Below, piece after piece: positions 24,030 to 34,889 of a stretch of DNA of 64,000 nt; position 1 is the first letter of the stretch; every line of letters begins with the position of its first letter. The stretch comes from Aselliscus stoliczkanus (Eukaryota; Chordata; Mammalia; Chiroptera; Hipposideridae). Made by a program: the position numbers and the translations under genes. The stretch is from assembly GCA_033961575.1 (NCBI GenBank), contig CM066738.1:98667478-98731477 (forward strand), written 5' to 3'. The notes under the pieces are model-generated. The model ran no database searches. It saw only the letters and a program-made list of their open reading frames with translations, and had not been told where the DNA came from.

Positions 24030-26050
24030 TTCTATTAGCTTGTTAATTGTTATTAAAACTTTCTACAGTCTTACTAATTTTTGGTCTGATTGAGAAAGTG
24101 TTTGAGAGACATGTGTTGAAATATCCTGCTATGTATATATTATGTTCTGCTTAGAATCCTGTCAGTTTTTGCTTTAATTTTTAGGCAAAAGCTAAGTGAA
24201 AACAAATGTAATTGTTATAGTTCTAAAGTGAAAAACAACTTTTATTTTTTAGAGTGATCCTGTCTTGGTACATTTTTTTTTTTGCCATAATTATATTTTG
24301 TCCTATATAAATGTTTTTAGAAAAGTTTTCTTTCTACTTGTGTGAAATGTCTTTTATAATCATCTCTTATTTTCAAATTTTGTGTTATTTTATTTCAAAT
24401 GTATTCCTTTTTAACAATAGTCAACTATTTTTTGTTTTTATATTTTAATTCAAACTTGTAAACACAGTAATTCATTGACTTCATTTTTTCCCAGGCAACC
24501 CTTCTCCCCCGCTACTTTACACACCTATTTTCCTTCTCTGATCTGTGTTTAGTTTCTTTAGGTCTGATACACACATATAATCTTGAGATTTCCCTTTTGT
24601 GCTATTTATTGTTAGATTTCATATTTACTTCTAAATTTATTCCCTTGTTTTGTGGACATGTATCTTCCAGTAGCTTCTTATAAACAAATAGTCATATAAA
24701 AGGTAAACTAATTGGTACTTTATATATTTGAGAATATTTTGACTTCATGTTGGATTAATTGGTTGGGTATAGAAATCATTTTCCCTTTGAATTTTGAATT
24801 GCTCTACTGCCTTCTAGCTTCCAATGTTGTTCCTAAAATTCTGATGTCATCTGACTCATTCTTTGTATTCAACTATTTTTTTCTGTTTTTAGAAAATATT
24901 AGTATTGTAAAATGTCTTAGTGCATGCCATTGTCTTTTTATTCTAACTCTAGGACTTCATATTTTATTCATTTTATTGATAGCTTATGTTTTCACTATCC
25001 CATTTTTTAATTGCCAAATCTCTTTCACGTTCTCTACTGTTTTGAACTATAGCATCCTATCTTTGTTTCATGTGTACATTGTCTTTAATCATATCAAGTA
25101 CATTAGTAAAAGTGTGTTTTTTAATGTTTGCACCTGCTTTCTCTATTGTTTTCCTCTACGTTCCTCTTTCCTCTTTGTTTTGGGTTCTACCTTTCATGTT
25201 ATGGATCGCCTTAGAATTTCTGGCCATCTTGGCTAGCATTTCATATTTAGGTGGTGGGCTTTACTATAGTGAGATTGGAGGGTAAAATAGCTTTTGTTTA
25301 GAGATAATCAAATCGTAGTATTTATTTATTTTCTTCCCCTCTGAGGCTTATCAGTTTCTCAGTAGAAGAATTGTCTAGTCTCTACCTGGTAGCCGAAGTT
25401 TAGGAGAAAAGTAGGAAGAATAGGGTAGGCATCTTATATTCAGTGGACTCATTGCCCTCTACTGAGCCTTGGGTCTCTGAAGCCTTCCAATTTACCCCCA
25501 TCAGAGAAATAAATATACCCCTAATGTGGCAATGGAGGCATGGTCTGGTTGGATGGGGGTAGGGGATTGGGTTGTTGGATATATATATTTTTAATCAGTC
25601 TCCCTATTTTTAGCCCTTGGTGCATTCCCCTTCTACCATGATCCACCAAACCAAGTGTTTATATTTTCTAATGTTTTCTAGGTTTAAAAATGAGTTTGCT
25701 TTGCATGATATCACACCCCTGCATTTATGTTGTAAATTTCTCAATACAATTTTCTCAATTCTCACTATCTTATCTTCTTTCTGTCTTCTAATGTTTGTTG
25801 ACACTTCTTGTTCTCTGTTGAATCTTCTTCTGTTCATTTTGTCTTTAAGAGTTTATATTATTTTATCCCTTTATCTTGGTGGAATTTGTGAAAGGATTGA
25901 CACTAAATGCACACATTCATTTTGCTATATTTAACTGGAAGCCCCTTGGCTATGTTTTAACAATTTACTTTTATTGTTGCCAAGGCCTTAGCTAGAATTT
26001 CTGTGAGCTGGGGAGGATGGTGTGTGGGGGCAGAGGGATGGTGGGAGGTT
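24030..26050 (-). mobile_element. Old L1 LINE remnant, antisense, about 2 kb
   Basis: The + strand follows antisense old L1: 'gtgttgaaatatcctgctat', 'cctgtcagtttttgctttaa', 'tagcttcttataaacaaata', 'ggttgggtatagaaatcatt' and 'ctctactgccttctagcttc'. Identity fades after about 25.3 kb, so the right edge is uncertain. The 174-codon + frame at 24712-25236 is antisense L1 and not a gene. Confidence 0.65.
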
Positions 26051-26089
26051 AGGGTGTGTCTTTCTACATCTATTCAGTTTTGAATATTT

Positions 26090-26265
26090 ACTCTTTTATC
26101 TTGATTTCTTATCAAACCCTCATAGTAGATAATATAATCTGTTTTACAGATAGAGAAACTGAGACTCAGGGTTAATAAGTCAACAACTCAAGACAACAAA
26201 ATCGTGTCAAGTTGCAGAGTCTATATCTGACTCCAAAGCAAATGCATAGTATAAACTCTATTTAC
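26090..26265 (-). repeat. MIR SINE
   Basis: tcaaaccctcatagtagata, tctgttttacagatagagaa and actgagactcagggttaata, ending in atctgactccaaagcaaatg, are antisense MIR. Confidence 0.75.
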
Positions 26266-26269
26266 GTTT

Positions 26270-26605
26270 AATGATGACTGATGTAAGAAGACAACAAGTG
26301 TGTCCATTAATAAATCATTTTTGCCTAGCACTGGTCTAATTTGTGAAGTGTCACTGTTTATAGCTTACTTATAATCGCCTTTCTACTATCTATTATTTAC
26401 ATCCCCACTCTGAGTACTAAGATATTTACAACAATAGATTTTGCCTTTTTGACTACTGACACAAGCATACATTATAGAGGGCAATTTTTAATGAGGAGAC
26501 AGTTAAATATGATATAATTGGTTTACTGTGGCTTGGTTCCATAATCAATCTACATAATTAATTAAATATATCTGATAGAGTAATGTGGCAATTTGAGTAA
26601 TGGGT
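26270..26605. other. Unique AT-rich sequence
   Basis: Nothing recognised. Confidence 0.45.
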
Positions 26606-26610
26606 CAAAC

Positions 26611-26695
26611 TATTGGGTTGTTGGAAAAGTCATGACATATTTTGTCTTTGTTTTTCATTGCTAAGATGTGTAATGACTTTTCCAACAACCCAATA
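26611..26695. mobile_element. Short mariner MITE, copy 1 (about 85 bp)
   Basis: A foldback element with TA at both ends. The left arm tattgggttgttggaaaagt pairs with the right arm acttttccaacaacccaata. TA target sites and a length near 80-85 bp fit a mariner MITE (as in primate MADE1, a different family). Other copies are at 34662 and 59813. Confidence 0.9.
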
Positions 26696-26783
26696 ATCTG
26701 GGGAACCACTTCCTGCCCATAGTTCCTCATGAAGACAACTAGTAACCATCAGGTACTCAAGTTTTTCGTAGAGTCTTGTATTT

Positions 26784-26890
26784 CCTCCTCTTCCCCCTTC
26801 TCCCTTTCTCTCCTGCCCTCCCGTCCTCCTCTCCTAGCTCCCTATTTCTTTTCTCCTTTCTTTCTGTTTTCTTTCTTCCTTTTTGTTTGT
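26784..26890. repeat. Polypyrimidine (CT-rich) tract
   Basis: More than 100 bp of almost pure C/T (for example cccccttctccctttctctc). Low-complexity sequence with no gene context. Confidence 0.85.
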
Positions 26891-27064
26891 GTTTGACTTT
26901 TCCTCAAATATTGTACTCAGGATAATCAAGTAAGGGCAGATAATTCAGAAACGTTCAGGTAATTATAAGAATTTTACCATAAGCACTGTGCCTAGTTAGA
27001 AAATACCTGTTTTCTGTGAATGACGAAGTGAATGGGTAATTTTATATTCATTGGTGGCTTCCAT

Positions 27065-27081
27065 GACACACACACACACAT
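27065..27081. repeat. Short (AC)n run
   Basis: acacacacacacaca; minor microsatellite. Confidence 0.8.
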
Positions 27082-27399
27082 GCTCTACAGCTCCTGGGGA
27101 AATGTGAATCTACATGGTGGTTTCTTTCATTTCTTTCCTATATTTTCTCAAGCAAGTTACAATTTTAAAGATTATTGACACGGTTATAAATACATGCATT
27201 AATTAAAAACAAATGAATAAAAATACTAAAATACTATATTTTGAGTTGGTCAAGGTATCAGGTACTATAAATACATGGTCTGAGAAGGTGTGATGCTATA
27301 GGGAATGATGCGACCTATTGGAAAGTATCACAGGAGTTAAACATTGAACTATTTATAGAGAGTAAGTGTATACGAAGCCCATGACATGTGTCTATAAGG

Positions 27400-27650
27400 C
27401 TTCGGCACTCAATTCCAACGTGTGTGCGCTGGGGTGGGGGTCGGGGACTTCTCCACAATACCAAGCAATTCTCTGACACCAGCTGGGTGTCCTACAATTT
27501 AACTCAATACTAACACTATCTACCCAGAGATAGCATCAGATTCTACAAGTTAAGGGCTCAGTCCCACAAGACTGCCCCCTCTATTTCAGATGCCAATTGC
27601 AAGTCCCGGTTGTTACCTGTGCTTCTGACTGAATGGCTATAAATCAGCCA
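27400..27650. repeat. Possible old LTR-like or other interspersed repeat
   Basis: The text agctgggtgtcctacaattt, agcatcagattctacaagtt and gggctcagtcccacaagact reads to me like part of an old mammalian interspersed repeat, perhaps an LTR, but I cannot name it. Strand undetermined. Confidence 0.3.
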
Positions 27651-27659
27651 GCCTGTCCT

Positions 27660-29555
27660 TCAGAACAGTGGCAGAAAAATAAGCCCCCACAGCTTAATGG
27701 CCCCTCTGACAGTAGCTAGAGTCGTTCCTAATCTACTCAGATTTGCCAGCAGCATCGTATGCCACACCATGTCTTATGATATGTGCATTATATAGTTGTA
27801 TGACAAAATTGTACTGCCAGATCAATAAAATAATAACTTTCTGCCTAACTAAAATTTCCAAAAGATGTTGCTTATGTGTTAGAAAAGTTTTACTTAGGCA
27901 GAAAGCAAAAATGGAATTAATGATCTCTGAAAATAGATTCAAAACATCCTCTTATACTCAATGGCATATCCTAATCCTTTCTCCCATCTCTCCTAGACTT
28001 CAACAGTTGGTTTTGAGCTTCATTCACCCTTGCTCCATAGAAATCCTGAATGCACTTTTAGAAACCAAATCCTTTTTTAGACCTCCTCATTTGAAGTTAT
28101 TGCCCAGTAGATATAAGTCATCTCCATGATTATAACTTTCACACTATAAAATTACTACCAGGAAATTACTGTGTAGCCATCTTGTACTTATTTACATTAT
28201 ATTACTGAAATATCTTTGAGATATAGTTTAGTTATTTTGGTATGGTAAGTTGGGCCTCCCATCTGGTGGCTGAATTAATCCTATGTCTACCCAGGAGGGA
28301 ATTTAGGGTTTTCCATCTTTCAGAATTGAGGGCTTCCTCTGTGCGTCATGTTTTGGAAGTAAATAGGTTTTGAAAGAAGAGCATCATATCATCATTATGA
28401 TGATTTTTTTTGGCCTTAAGACAATAAAGCTATTACAATCTGTGAATAGCTCTGGTGGTGCATTGTTCCTGAGGGTATGTCTGAATACATCTTGATTTTT
28501 CTCTAGCCCCTGGCCTTTTAGTTGATCCAAAATTCAAATTTTCAATGGGGGAAACAGGATGATCTATAAATAATTGTAAATTATTCTGGCAGTGGCAGTC
28601 GGGATTAGCTTAGAGCAAGACATTTTTCTCAGCTTTGATGGCACCCCTCTCCTCGGTCTGATTTTTGTTTCTGTTAAAAAAATATTAGTTCAAGTTTTGA
28701 AGTCTGACCCTTAATATTATTAGTGTATTCCTCTTGATGAGAGGCCAAGAACACTCTGTTACACTCACTCCCTTCCCCAAATAGGATTGTTGGTTATGTA
28801 CAACATAGACTATTTGCAGACAATTATAGCTATTATTTGAGTTTTGAAGCTCACGATGTTAACATTTTCTGACTATGAGCTAGAAGGAAACAGAACACAA
28901 GTCAGAGTACATGAGCAATGCTGCTACCACTTGGGTTGGCCAATTTTCACAAGGTCATAGCGCTGAAGGTCACAAGTCTCCCAATGTCACACTGTAGGAA
29001 AAGTCAGAGCTATTGTGTCAAGAGGAAATCACTACAGAAAGAACAGGTAGCTGATAATTGTCTTCAATATCCACCTTTTCTTCCTTTTAGAAGAGGAATT
29101 CTTTAGAGAAGACATAACTTTGTTTTCATGAGACAAAATCATTGGATGTGAGAGCAAGAGAGTTACATAACATCTGTATAAAGTTGACAAAAGGTATCAG
29201 TTTACTCTCTCTTTCTTTTTACAATGAGCAAGAAGGAGTACTAATAAGTTAGCTTTACTCATACAGAAGTGGAGATCCATCTGGGGAGTAGCCAACAAAA
29301 TGGAAGGAGTCTCGGTACCTGGATGCCTTCGTGGACCCAAACTGCTGTGCCATACCTGGATCACCTGTTTCTTTACTGCCTAATGAGAAAGAGATAAATG
29401 TCTATTTGATTTATACTTTTAAAGTTTTCTATCATGTCTGAACTAGTTACAGGAGCTTAGTCTATATCCTAAATAATACAGTATAGAATTTAAAAAACAT
29501 GCTTCGTTTACTTTCCACTATTTCTTTAATTTCAAGAAGACTGGCTAGTACAACG
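27660..29555. other. Unique sequence
   Basis: About 1.9 kb without recognised repeats. Two opposed frames (27733-27942 minus, 27743-28129 plus) overlap and are not protein-like. Confidence 0.5.
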
Positions 29556-29559
29556 TTAA

Positions 29560-29760
29560 GATCATAACACATGAAAGTTAGATCTGAGTTTAAATCCAAG
29601 TCCTGCAAATGTTTTGAGCTGCATGACCTTGACCATGTTATTTACTATCCTTAAGCCTCAGTTTCCTTATCTTTGAAAAAGGCATTTAATATCTATCTTA
29701 TAGGACTCCTCTGAGTTCAACAATGTCTTTAAAATTTCTATCACATAGTGAGTATATAAT
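29560..29760 (+). repeat. MIR SINE, nearly full length
   Basis: tctgagtttaaatccaagtc, gagctgcatgaccttgacca, cctcagtttccttatctttg and tcttataggactcctctgag are sense MIR. Confidence 0.85.
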
Positions 29761-29901
29761 ATATTGCAACTATTTTTTATGCTTGAATTATCAAGTGGAA
29801 TTGCTCCTAAAATGGGATAATGGTAGAGTGGTTATATTTTATTCAAAGAGTCCTAGCCATTTAAGAACATATACTGAAATGTTTACAGACTAAATTAAAG
29901 A

Positions 29902-29921
29902 ACAACAACAACAACAACAAT
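29902..29921. repeat. Short (AAC)n run
   Basis: aacaacaacaacaacaacaa; minor microsatellite. Confidence 0.85.
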
Positions 29922-30039
29922 AAAGGATTCATCATAATGGGTTTCTCTGTCTCCATTCTCTAGCTCAAGCAGGCTTATTACCTTCTCCTGGCTTCTAGAT
30001 TTAGCTTCCTAAAATGTTGGTTTTTCAATTTCTTAAAAC

Positions 30040-31340
30040 TTGCTTTGTTTATTTTCTTATTACTGTTTTGAGAGCTCTTTATAGGTAAATGTCTATTATC
30101 ATAGATGAGATTTGCAAATATTTTCTCTCAGGATGGAGCTTGTCTTTTCATTCTTTTAGCAGTATCATTCAAAGAGCAGGCATTCCCAATTTTAATAAAC
30201 TTCAAGTGACAATGGTTGGTTTTATGTATTGCATTTTTGGTGTGTGTCTAAGAAGGTTATACTTAACCTAAGTTACAAGGATCTCTCCTCTACAGAGGGT
30301 ACCAAAAAAGTGTATACATATTTTAAGGAAAAAACTATGTTAAAATTGTAATACAATGAATGATGCTAGCATTCATTTGATTAATGCCATCTTTTGAGTG
30401 AATGTCATACTACACTTTGCTACCGTAATTCAATTCATTTTTGAAAAGTAATACATAGATAACATCTCTTAATATGTGGACATATTTTTGGCACCCCTGG
30501 TATTTTCTTCTAGCAGTTTTGTATTTTCTAGCTTCACATTTATTTCTATGATCCATTTTGAGTTTATTTTTACATATGATACATATGACATTCAATTATT
30601 ACAGCACCATTTGTTTTCCACTACAGCACTATTCTTTCTCCATTTAAATGTCTTTGCACCTTTGTCAAAAATTCACAGAAAATATGTGTCTATTTCTGGA
30701 CTCTCTATTCTGTTTCATTGATCCACTTATGTATAATTATGCCAATAATTATCTATATATCAATTTGGGGAGAATTGAAATCTTAACAATACTGAGCTGT
30801 CAGATCCATGGCAATGGTTTCTCTCTCTATTTATTTAAGTGTGCTTCTATTTCTTTCAAATTGTTTGGTGGTTCTAGTGTATGTCTCAGGCATTATTTGT
30901 CAGATTTACCCATAAGTACTTCAGATTTTTTGATGCCATTCTATATGCTATTTTCAAAATTTCTATGTCTGATTTCTCATTACCGGTATATAGATATTCA
31001 GTTGAATTTGTACATATATCTTGTAATCTGTAACCTTGTTAGACTCATGTATTATTTCTAGAGGCTTTCTTAGAGATTCTATAGGGTATTCTGTAGGAAT
31101 GATCACACTGTGTGTGAATAAAGACAGTTTTGCTTCTTCCCTTGCAATGTGGATTCCTCTTATTTCTTTTTCTTACCCCATAGTGCTGAGTAGGCCTCCA
31201 GTATAACATTGAGTAGAAGTGGATGTCTTTGTCATACTCCTGATCTTTGGGCAAAGTTTCAGTCATTCAACATTAACTCTGTTGTTAGCATTGGTTTTTC
31301 TGTAGATACCTTTTAAAAGGTTGAAAAAGTTCACTACTAC
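30040..31340 (-). mobile_element. L1 LINE ORF2 region, antisense, broken
   Basis: Clear antisense L1 ORF2: 'tttgcaaatattttctctca', 'tctatgatccattttgagtt', 'acagcaccatttgttttcca', 'tctggactctctattctgtt', 'tatcaatttggggagaattg' and 'tctttgtcatactcctgatc'. Internal deletions and stops show it is dead. The second MITE family is inserted at 30291-30502. Confidence 0.85.
30291..30502 (+). mobile_element. TA-flanked MITE family 2, copy 1 (about 210 bp)
   Basis: TA, then cagagggtaccaaaaaagtg at the left; atatttttggcacccctgg, then TA, at the right. The ends are inverted repeats. The middle carries gcattcatttgattaatgcc. TA targets suggest Tc1/mariner. Copy 2 at 36358-36571 is in the opposite orientation; a short derivative is at 59194-59294. 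Confidence 0.85.
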
Positions 31341-31399
31341 TACTAATTTGCTGAGAATTTCAATCAGAAATAGATAATGAAACAAAAAATGGATAATGA

Positions 31400-32635
31400 A
31401 TTTTGTTAAAAACTAAGATACATAAAAAAAGGACTGATAAAAAAGAAAATATTTTTCTCATGTAGGAAAACAATGTCACAGTATGTTAATTTTCATAAGT
31501 TAATCTATATATTTACCTCAATTTCAATAAATATACAAGCAGATTTATTTGAAAACTAAATGTGATAAAGTTTATATGAAAAAATGAATTGGTGATAGTC
31601 AGGGGTGGAGGGGAAGAGTAATTAAGGAAGATTAGATTTACTAGTTATCAATACAGTGATATAATGATCAATCATAGTGATTAAAACAGTATGGTACTGG
31701 TGCATGGATAACAGCTAGACTCCCTATAAAAGTGCTAGTGGGAGTATAAATGCCTATAACTTTCATGGAGAGCAACGTCACTCAGAAATTTAAAAGCATA
31801 TAACCTGTGATCCAGCAATGCTACTAGATAATTATTCTGCAGATACACTTCCACAAGCATGACATAAATTATAATGAAGAATATTTCTTGTGCTTTTTAA
31901 TAGGAATTGGCTGGAAATAATGCAAATTTCAATAATGATTCACACATTGAATCATTGTGCTAAAAGATAAACTGAAGCATATTAAAAATTTTAAGAGTTT
32001 ATTTGAGCAAAAAATCTATTCAAATGGGAGCAGGAAGTAATTAGGAGTACTCTATAGACAGGAGCTAGAGAGACTTTTATAGAGAAAAGGCGGGAGCAAA
32101 GTAAGGAAATTATTGATTGGCTAAAGCTTAAAGCGGAGTTCGCTGTTTGTGATTGTTGTCCTTAGGTTTCAATTTTGTAACTGTGAAGCATTTAAAGACT
32201 TAGATTTGCTCATATAGGCCACTCAGCATTAGAGCCACCTCAGTCTAAGGGCCTCTTTGTTTAATTTATTTAACAAAGGTTAAATAATTCATGGTAAATC
32301 CATGCAATGGAATTCTAAACAGCTGTTTAAAACAATGAGTTTCTTCCATATGTAATATTATAGTTAAGAAACATTGTCAAATGGAAAACAAAACAAAACA
32401 AAACATGAGGTAATGCGCACAGTACGCTACCATTTGTGAAAAACAAAAGAGTATGCATCCATATATACTTACATATATAAGGGTTATCCCTGGAAGAGTA
32501 CAGACAAAAATAGGAAATAGTTGATAGTTCTGATAAGGGGAAATCTGGGTGGCTGAAAGATTTCAGCCAGAAATTAATTTATCATAAAACATTTTTTTGC
32601 TTCTCTTGAATTTTGTGTCATATGTATGCATTATC
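31400..32635 (+). mobile_element. L1 LINE 3' region, sense, broken by an LTR
   Basis: Sense L1 landmarks include 'acagtatggtactggtgcat', 'ctgtgatccagcaatgctac', 'aaatccatgcaatggaattc', 'cgctaccatttgtgaaaaac' and the 3' UTR-like 'aaatctgggtggctgaaaga'. The beginning (31400-31640) is less sure. It ends in the GAAA microsatellite, which probably grew from the poly(A) tail. Confidence 0.75.
31957..32277 (-). mobile_element. Solo LTR-like element inside the L1
   Basis: Interrupts the L1 about 320 bp upstream of its 3' end. On the minus strand it has, in order, a CCAAT box (gccaatcaat, 32112-32121), a TATA box about 40 bp on (ctataaaagt, 32073-32082), and a poly(A) signal about 70 bp further (aataaactctt, 31993-32003). 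This is standard U3-R-U5 order. TG/CA ends are plausible, but a clear TSD was not found, and the family is not assigned. Confidence 0.6.
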
Positions 32636-32640
32636 TAAGA

Positions 32641-32647
32641 GAAAGAG

Positions 32648-32714
<67 letters not shown>

Positions 32715-32772
32715 GAAAGAAAAGAAACAGAAAAGAAAAGAAAAGAAAAAAGAAAAGAAAAGAAAAGAAAAA
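32641..32772 (+). repeat. (GAAA)n microsatellite, about 130 bp
   Basis: About 16 clean gaaa units grade into aaaag units. It follows directly on the L1 3' end. Confidence 0.95.
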
Positions 32773-32779
32773 ATCATTT

Positions 32780-34012
32780 AAATTAATAGCCTGAAGAGTA
32801 ATATTCACATTAGGCTAAATTATATTGTTCTTCCTTTATTGTGTATCCCAGAATATCAGAAAACTATGTAGATAAACTGCCTTGGTATTTTGTAGATTTG
32901 TTTTCAGTATAAATGATCGCTTAGTGTTATATCCAGGACGTGTAAGTTAACCTTTGCTCTCCAAAAGGCATCTGAGCTCTTGTCCCTCCCATGGCCCCAT
33001 TAACTTAATTGAAGTTGCTTAACTGTGGGTTATGGAAACCACCATTTTGATTACTTTTCCTTAGGACAGACTTCACCAACCTGAGCCCTTACGTGTGAGT
33101 CAACCAATGATTCCACAAGAGATTTCTTAATATGAAACATGTATACTGAGCTGTAAGGTAAATTAAAATCTCAGAGTATTTTCAGAGTCTCTTAAGCCTC
33201 ATTCACAGCGCAGCGTTCCCCTGGGATACTGTCCTGTCCCCATTTGGAGTTGAGATGAGTGTGGTGCTCAGAGGAAGCCCTCTGAGCTGAACTACACCGC
33301 CCAGTGTGGATGCCAGGGAGCTGCCTCCCTTCGAATTATAGGGAGATTGATTTCCATAGTGGCAAAGTGGAAACAAAATTCTTTGCTCCCCTGAGAGAAG
33401 CCCCCAAAAGGAAGTAATTCATGGAAAAGGTAATTAACAATTAAATAGTGAACGTGCTACTTGGCCTGTAAGAAGAATTAAAACACATTTACACTTCAAA
33501 AAGAAGTAATTAGTGACAGTTGATTCACTAAGGAAAGTGGCAAACCAGGACAGAGGAAAGTATGTAAATAGATAAAGACTGAGAGATGTATTATTAAATT
33601 AAAGTCCCTTAATTACTGCAAATGTTAAATATGCAGCATTCTGACATGTAAATGATCCTTTTCACCATAATGAAAATGGGTCATCCACCTTGGATACCTA
33701 CTTCTTAGGCAGGATGTAAAATCTCAGCCCTACATGAACATTTACTAGTTTCTGCTATACATTTTTTAAAAAGTCAACTAGAATCAATAAATCATTTTTT
33801 AAAAAACATTGACCCAGTTCCCTAAAAGGAGTGTTATGGTCGAAGGTTCCCCCAGGTTTGGGTGTCAGGGGAGACTTCTGCCTCCAAGACGCTGTCTAGC
33901 AGCCAGGAGCAGATGGGACCACAAGTGGAATCCCCAGGGAAAACCTGCACCTTCTCATCTGCCCCCTCCTTGGCCTTTCAGTGTCCCTAATTTATTAAAG
34001 TTTGTTTCCTGA
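32780..34012. other. Unique sequence
   Basis: About 1.2 kb with no repeat recognised. Its AT-rich, non-repetitive character at 33400-33760 could be conserved non-coding DNA, but nothing here proves that. Confidence 0.5.
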
Positions 34013-34022
34013 ATGTCTTTAC

Positions 34023-34136
34023 TTTTTTTTTTTTTTTTTTTGAGGGCAGTGTCACTGGCCCTCATATGTGGGACCCGAACCGGGGCCGCTGGCTTCCCAA
34101 GCCAGCTCTTAACCACTGCGCCACTCGGCTGGCCCT
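34023..34136 (-). mobile_element. Short tRNA-derived SINE, head-only form
   Basis: A T-tract at 34023-34041 followed by the antisense head (gagggcagtgtcactggccc ... ccactcggctggccc). The flanking duplication is imperfect (both sides contain ctttac). Confidence 0.9.
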
Positions 34137-34139
34137 ACA

Positions 34140-34332
34140 TTTCTCTTTACAAATGGAGAGAATATGTAGCAATTTCAAAAATGATATAATGTGAAACCTT
34201 TTTTTCAGGATTCTCTTGTGTAAATAACGTCTAATTAAAAATAACAGGGAATGCTGGGGGAAAAATAGAAGCTAGGAATGAAAGAAAAGGTAGGAACAAT
34301 TTGGGAAAGTTTAGTAAAGGTAGTAGAATTTT
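34140..34332. other. Unique sequence between SINEs
   Basis: Nothing recognised. Confidence 0.5.
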
Positions 34333-34347
34333 AAATAAATGTGGGGA

Positions 34348-34460
34348 GCCGGCCAAGTGGCACGGTGGTTAAACGCTGGCTTGGGAAGCCAGCGGCCCCG
34401 ATTCAGGTCCCACATATGAGGACCAGTGACACTGCCCTCCAAAATAAAATAAAATAAAAT
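34348..34460 (+). mobile_element. Short tRNA-derived SINE, head-only form, sense
   Basis: gccggccaagtggcacggtg, an internal B-box-like gattcaggtcc, then cactgccctcc and an (AAAAT)n tail. A perfect 15-bp TSD (aaataaatgtgggga) lies at 34333-34347 and 34461-34475. Confidence 0.92.
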
Positions 34461-34555
34461 AAATAAATGTGGGGAAAGGGCAAAGGGCAGAAAGCAGTTT
34501 TGAATGAGCTGGACTTTGAGAAGGCAGATCAGTAACGTCAAACTTTTTAAAATTG

Positions 34556-34885
34556 GGGCAGCCAGGTGGCTCAGTTGGTTAGACCACGTGCTCTTATCAA
34601 CAAGGTTGCCTGTTTGACTTCTGCATGGGATGGTGGGCTGTGCCCCACCCCCACCCCCAACTATTGGGTTGCTGGAAAAGTCATGACGCATTTTTGCAAT
34701 GAAAAACAGAAAAAATACATCATGACTTTTCCCACAAACCAATAGATTGAAAATGGCGACTGGACTTGGAGCTAAGCTGTGCCCTCCTCAACTAAGATTG
34801 AAGGACAACAACTTGACTTGGAGCTGATGGGTCCTGGAAAAAACACATTGCTCCCTGAAAGAAACACATTGTTCCTCAATAAAGT
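34556..34885 (+). mobile_element. Rhin-like tRNA-derived SINE, interrupted by a mariner MITE
   Basis: Head cagccaggtggctcagttgg, then tgcatgggatggtgggctgt. After the MITE it resumes gattgaaaatggcgactgga, then ctcaactaagattgaaggac and a 3' part ending caataaagttttaaag. It resembles Rhin-type SINEs of rhinolophoid bats as I recall them. Confidence 0.85.
34662..34744. mobile_element. Short mariner MITE, copy 2, nested in a SINE
   Basis: tattgggttgctggaaaagt at the left and gacttttcccacaaaccaat at the right, with TA at both edges. It splits the SINE at an original 'aactaagattg' site. Confidence 0.9.
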
Positions 34886-34889
34886 TTTA

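Noticed and set aside
24712..25236. 174-codon hydrophobic frame that could look like a membrane protein
   Set aside because: It is T-rich antisense L1; T-rich DNA codes for hydrophobic residues by default.
30648..31061. 137-codon frame
   Set aside because: Antisense L1 ORF2 sequence, not coding in this direction.
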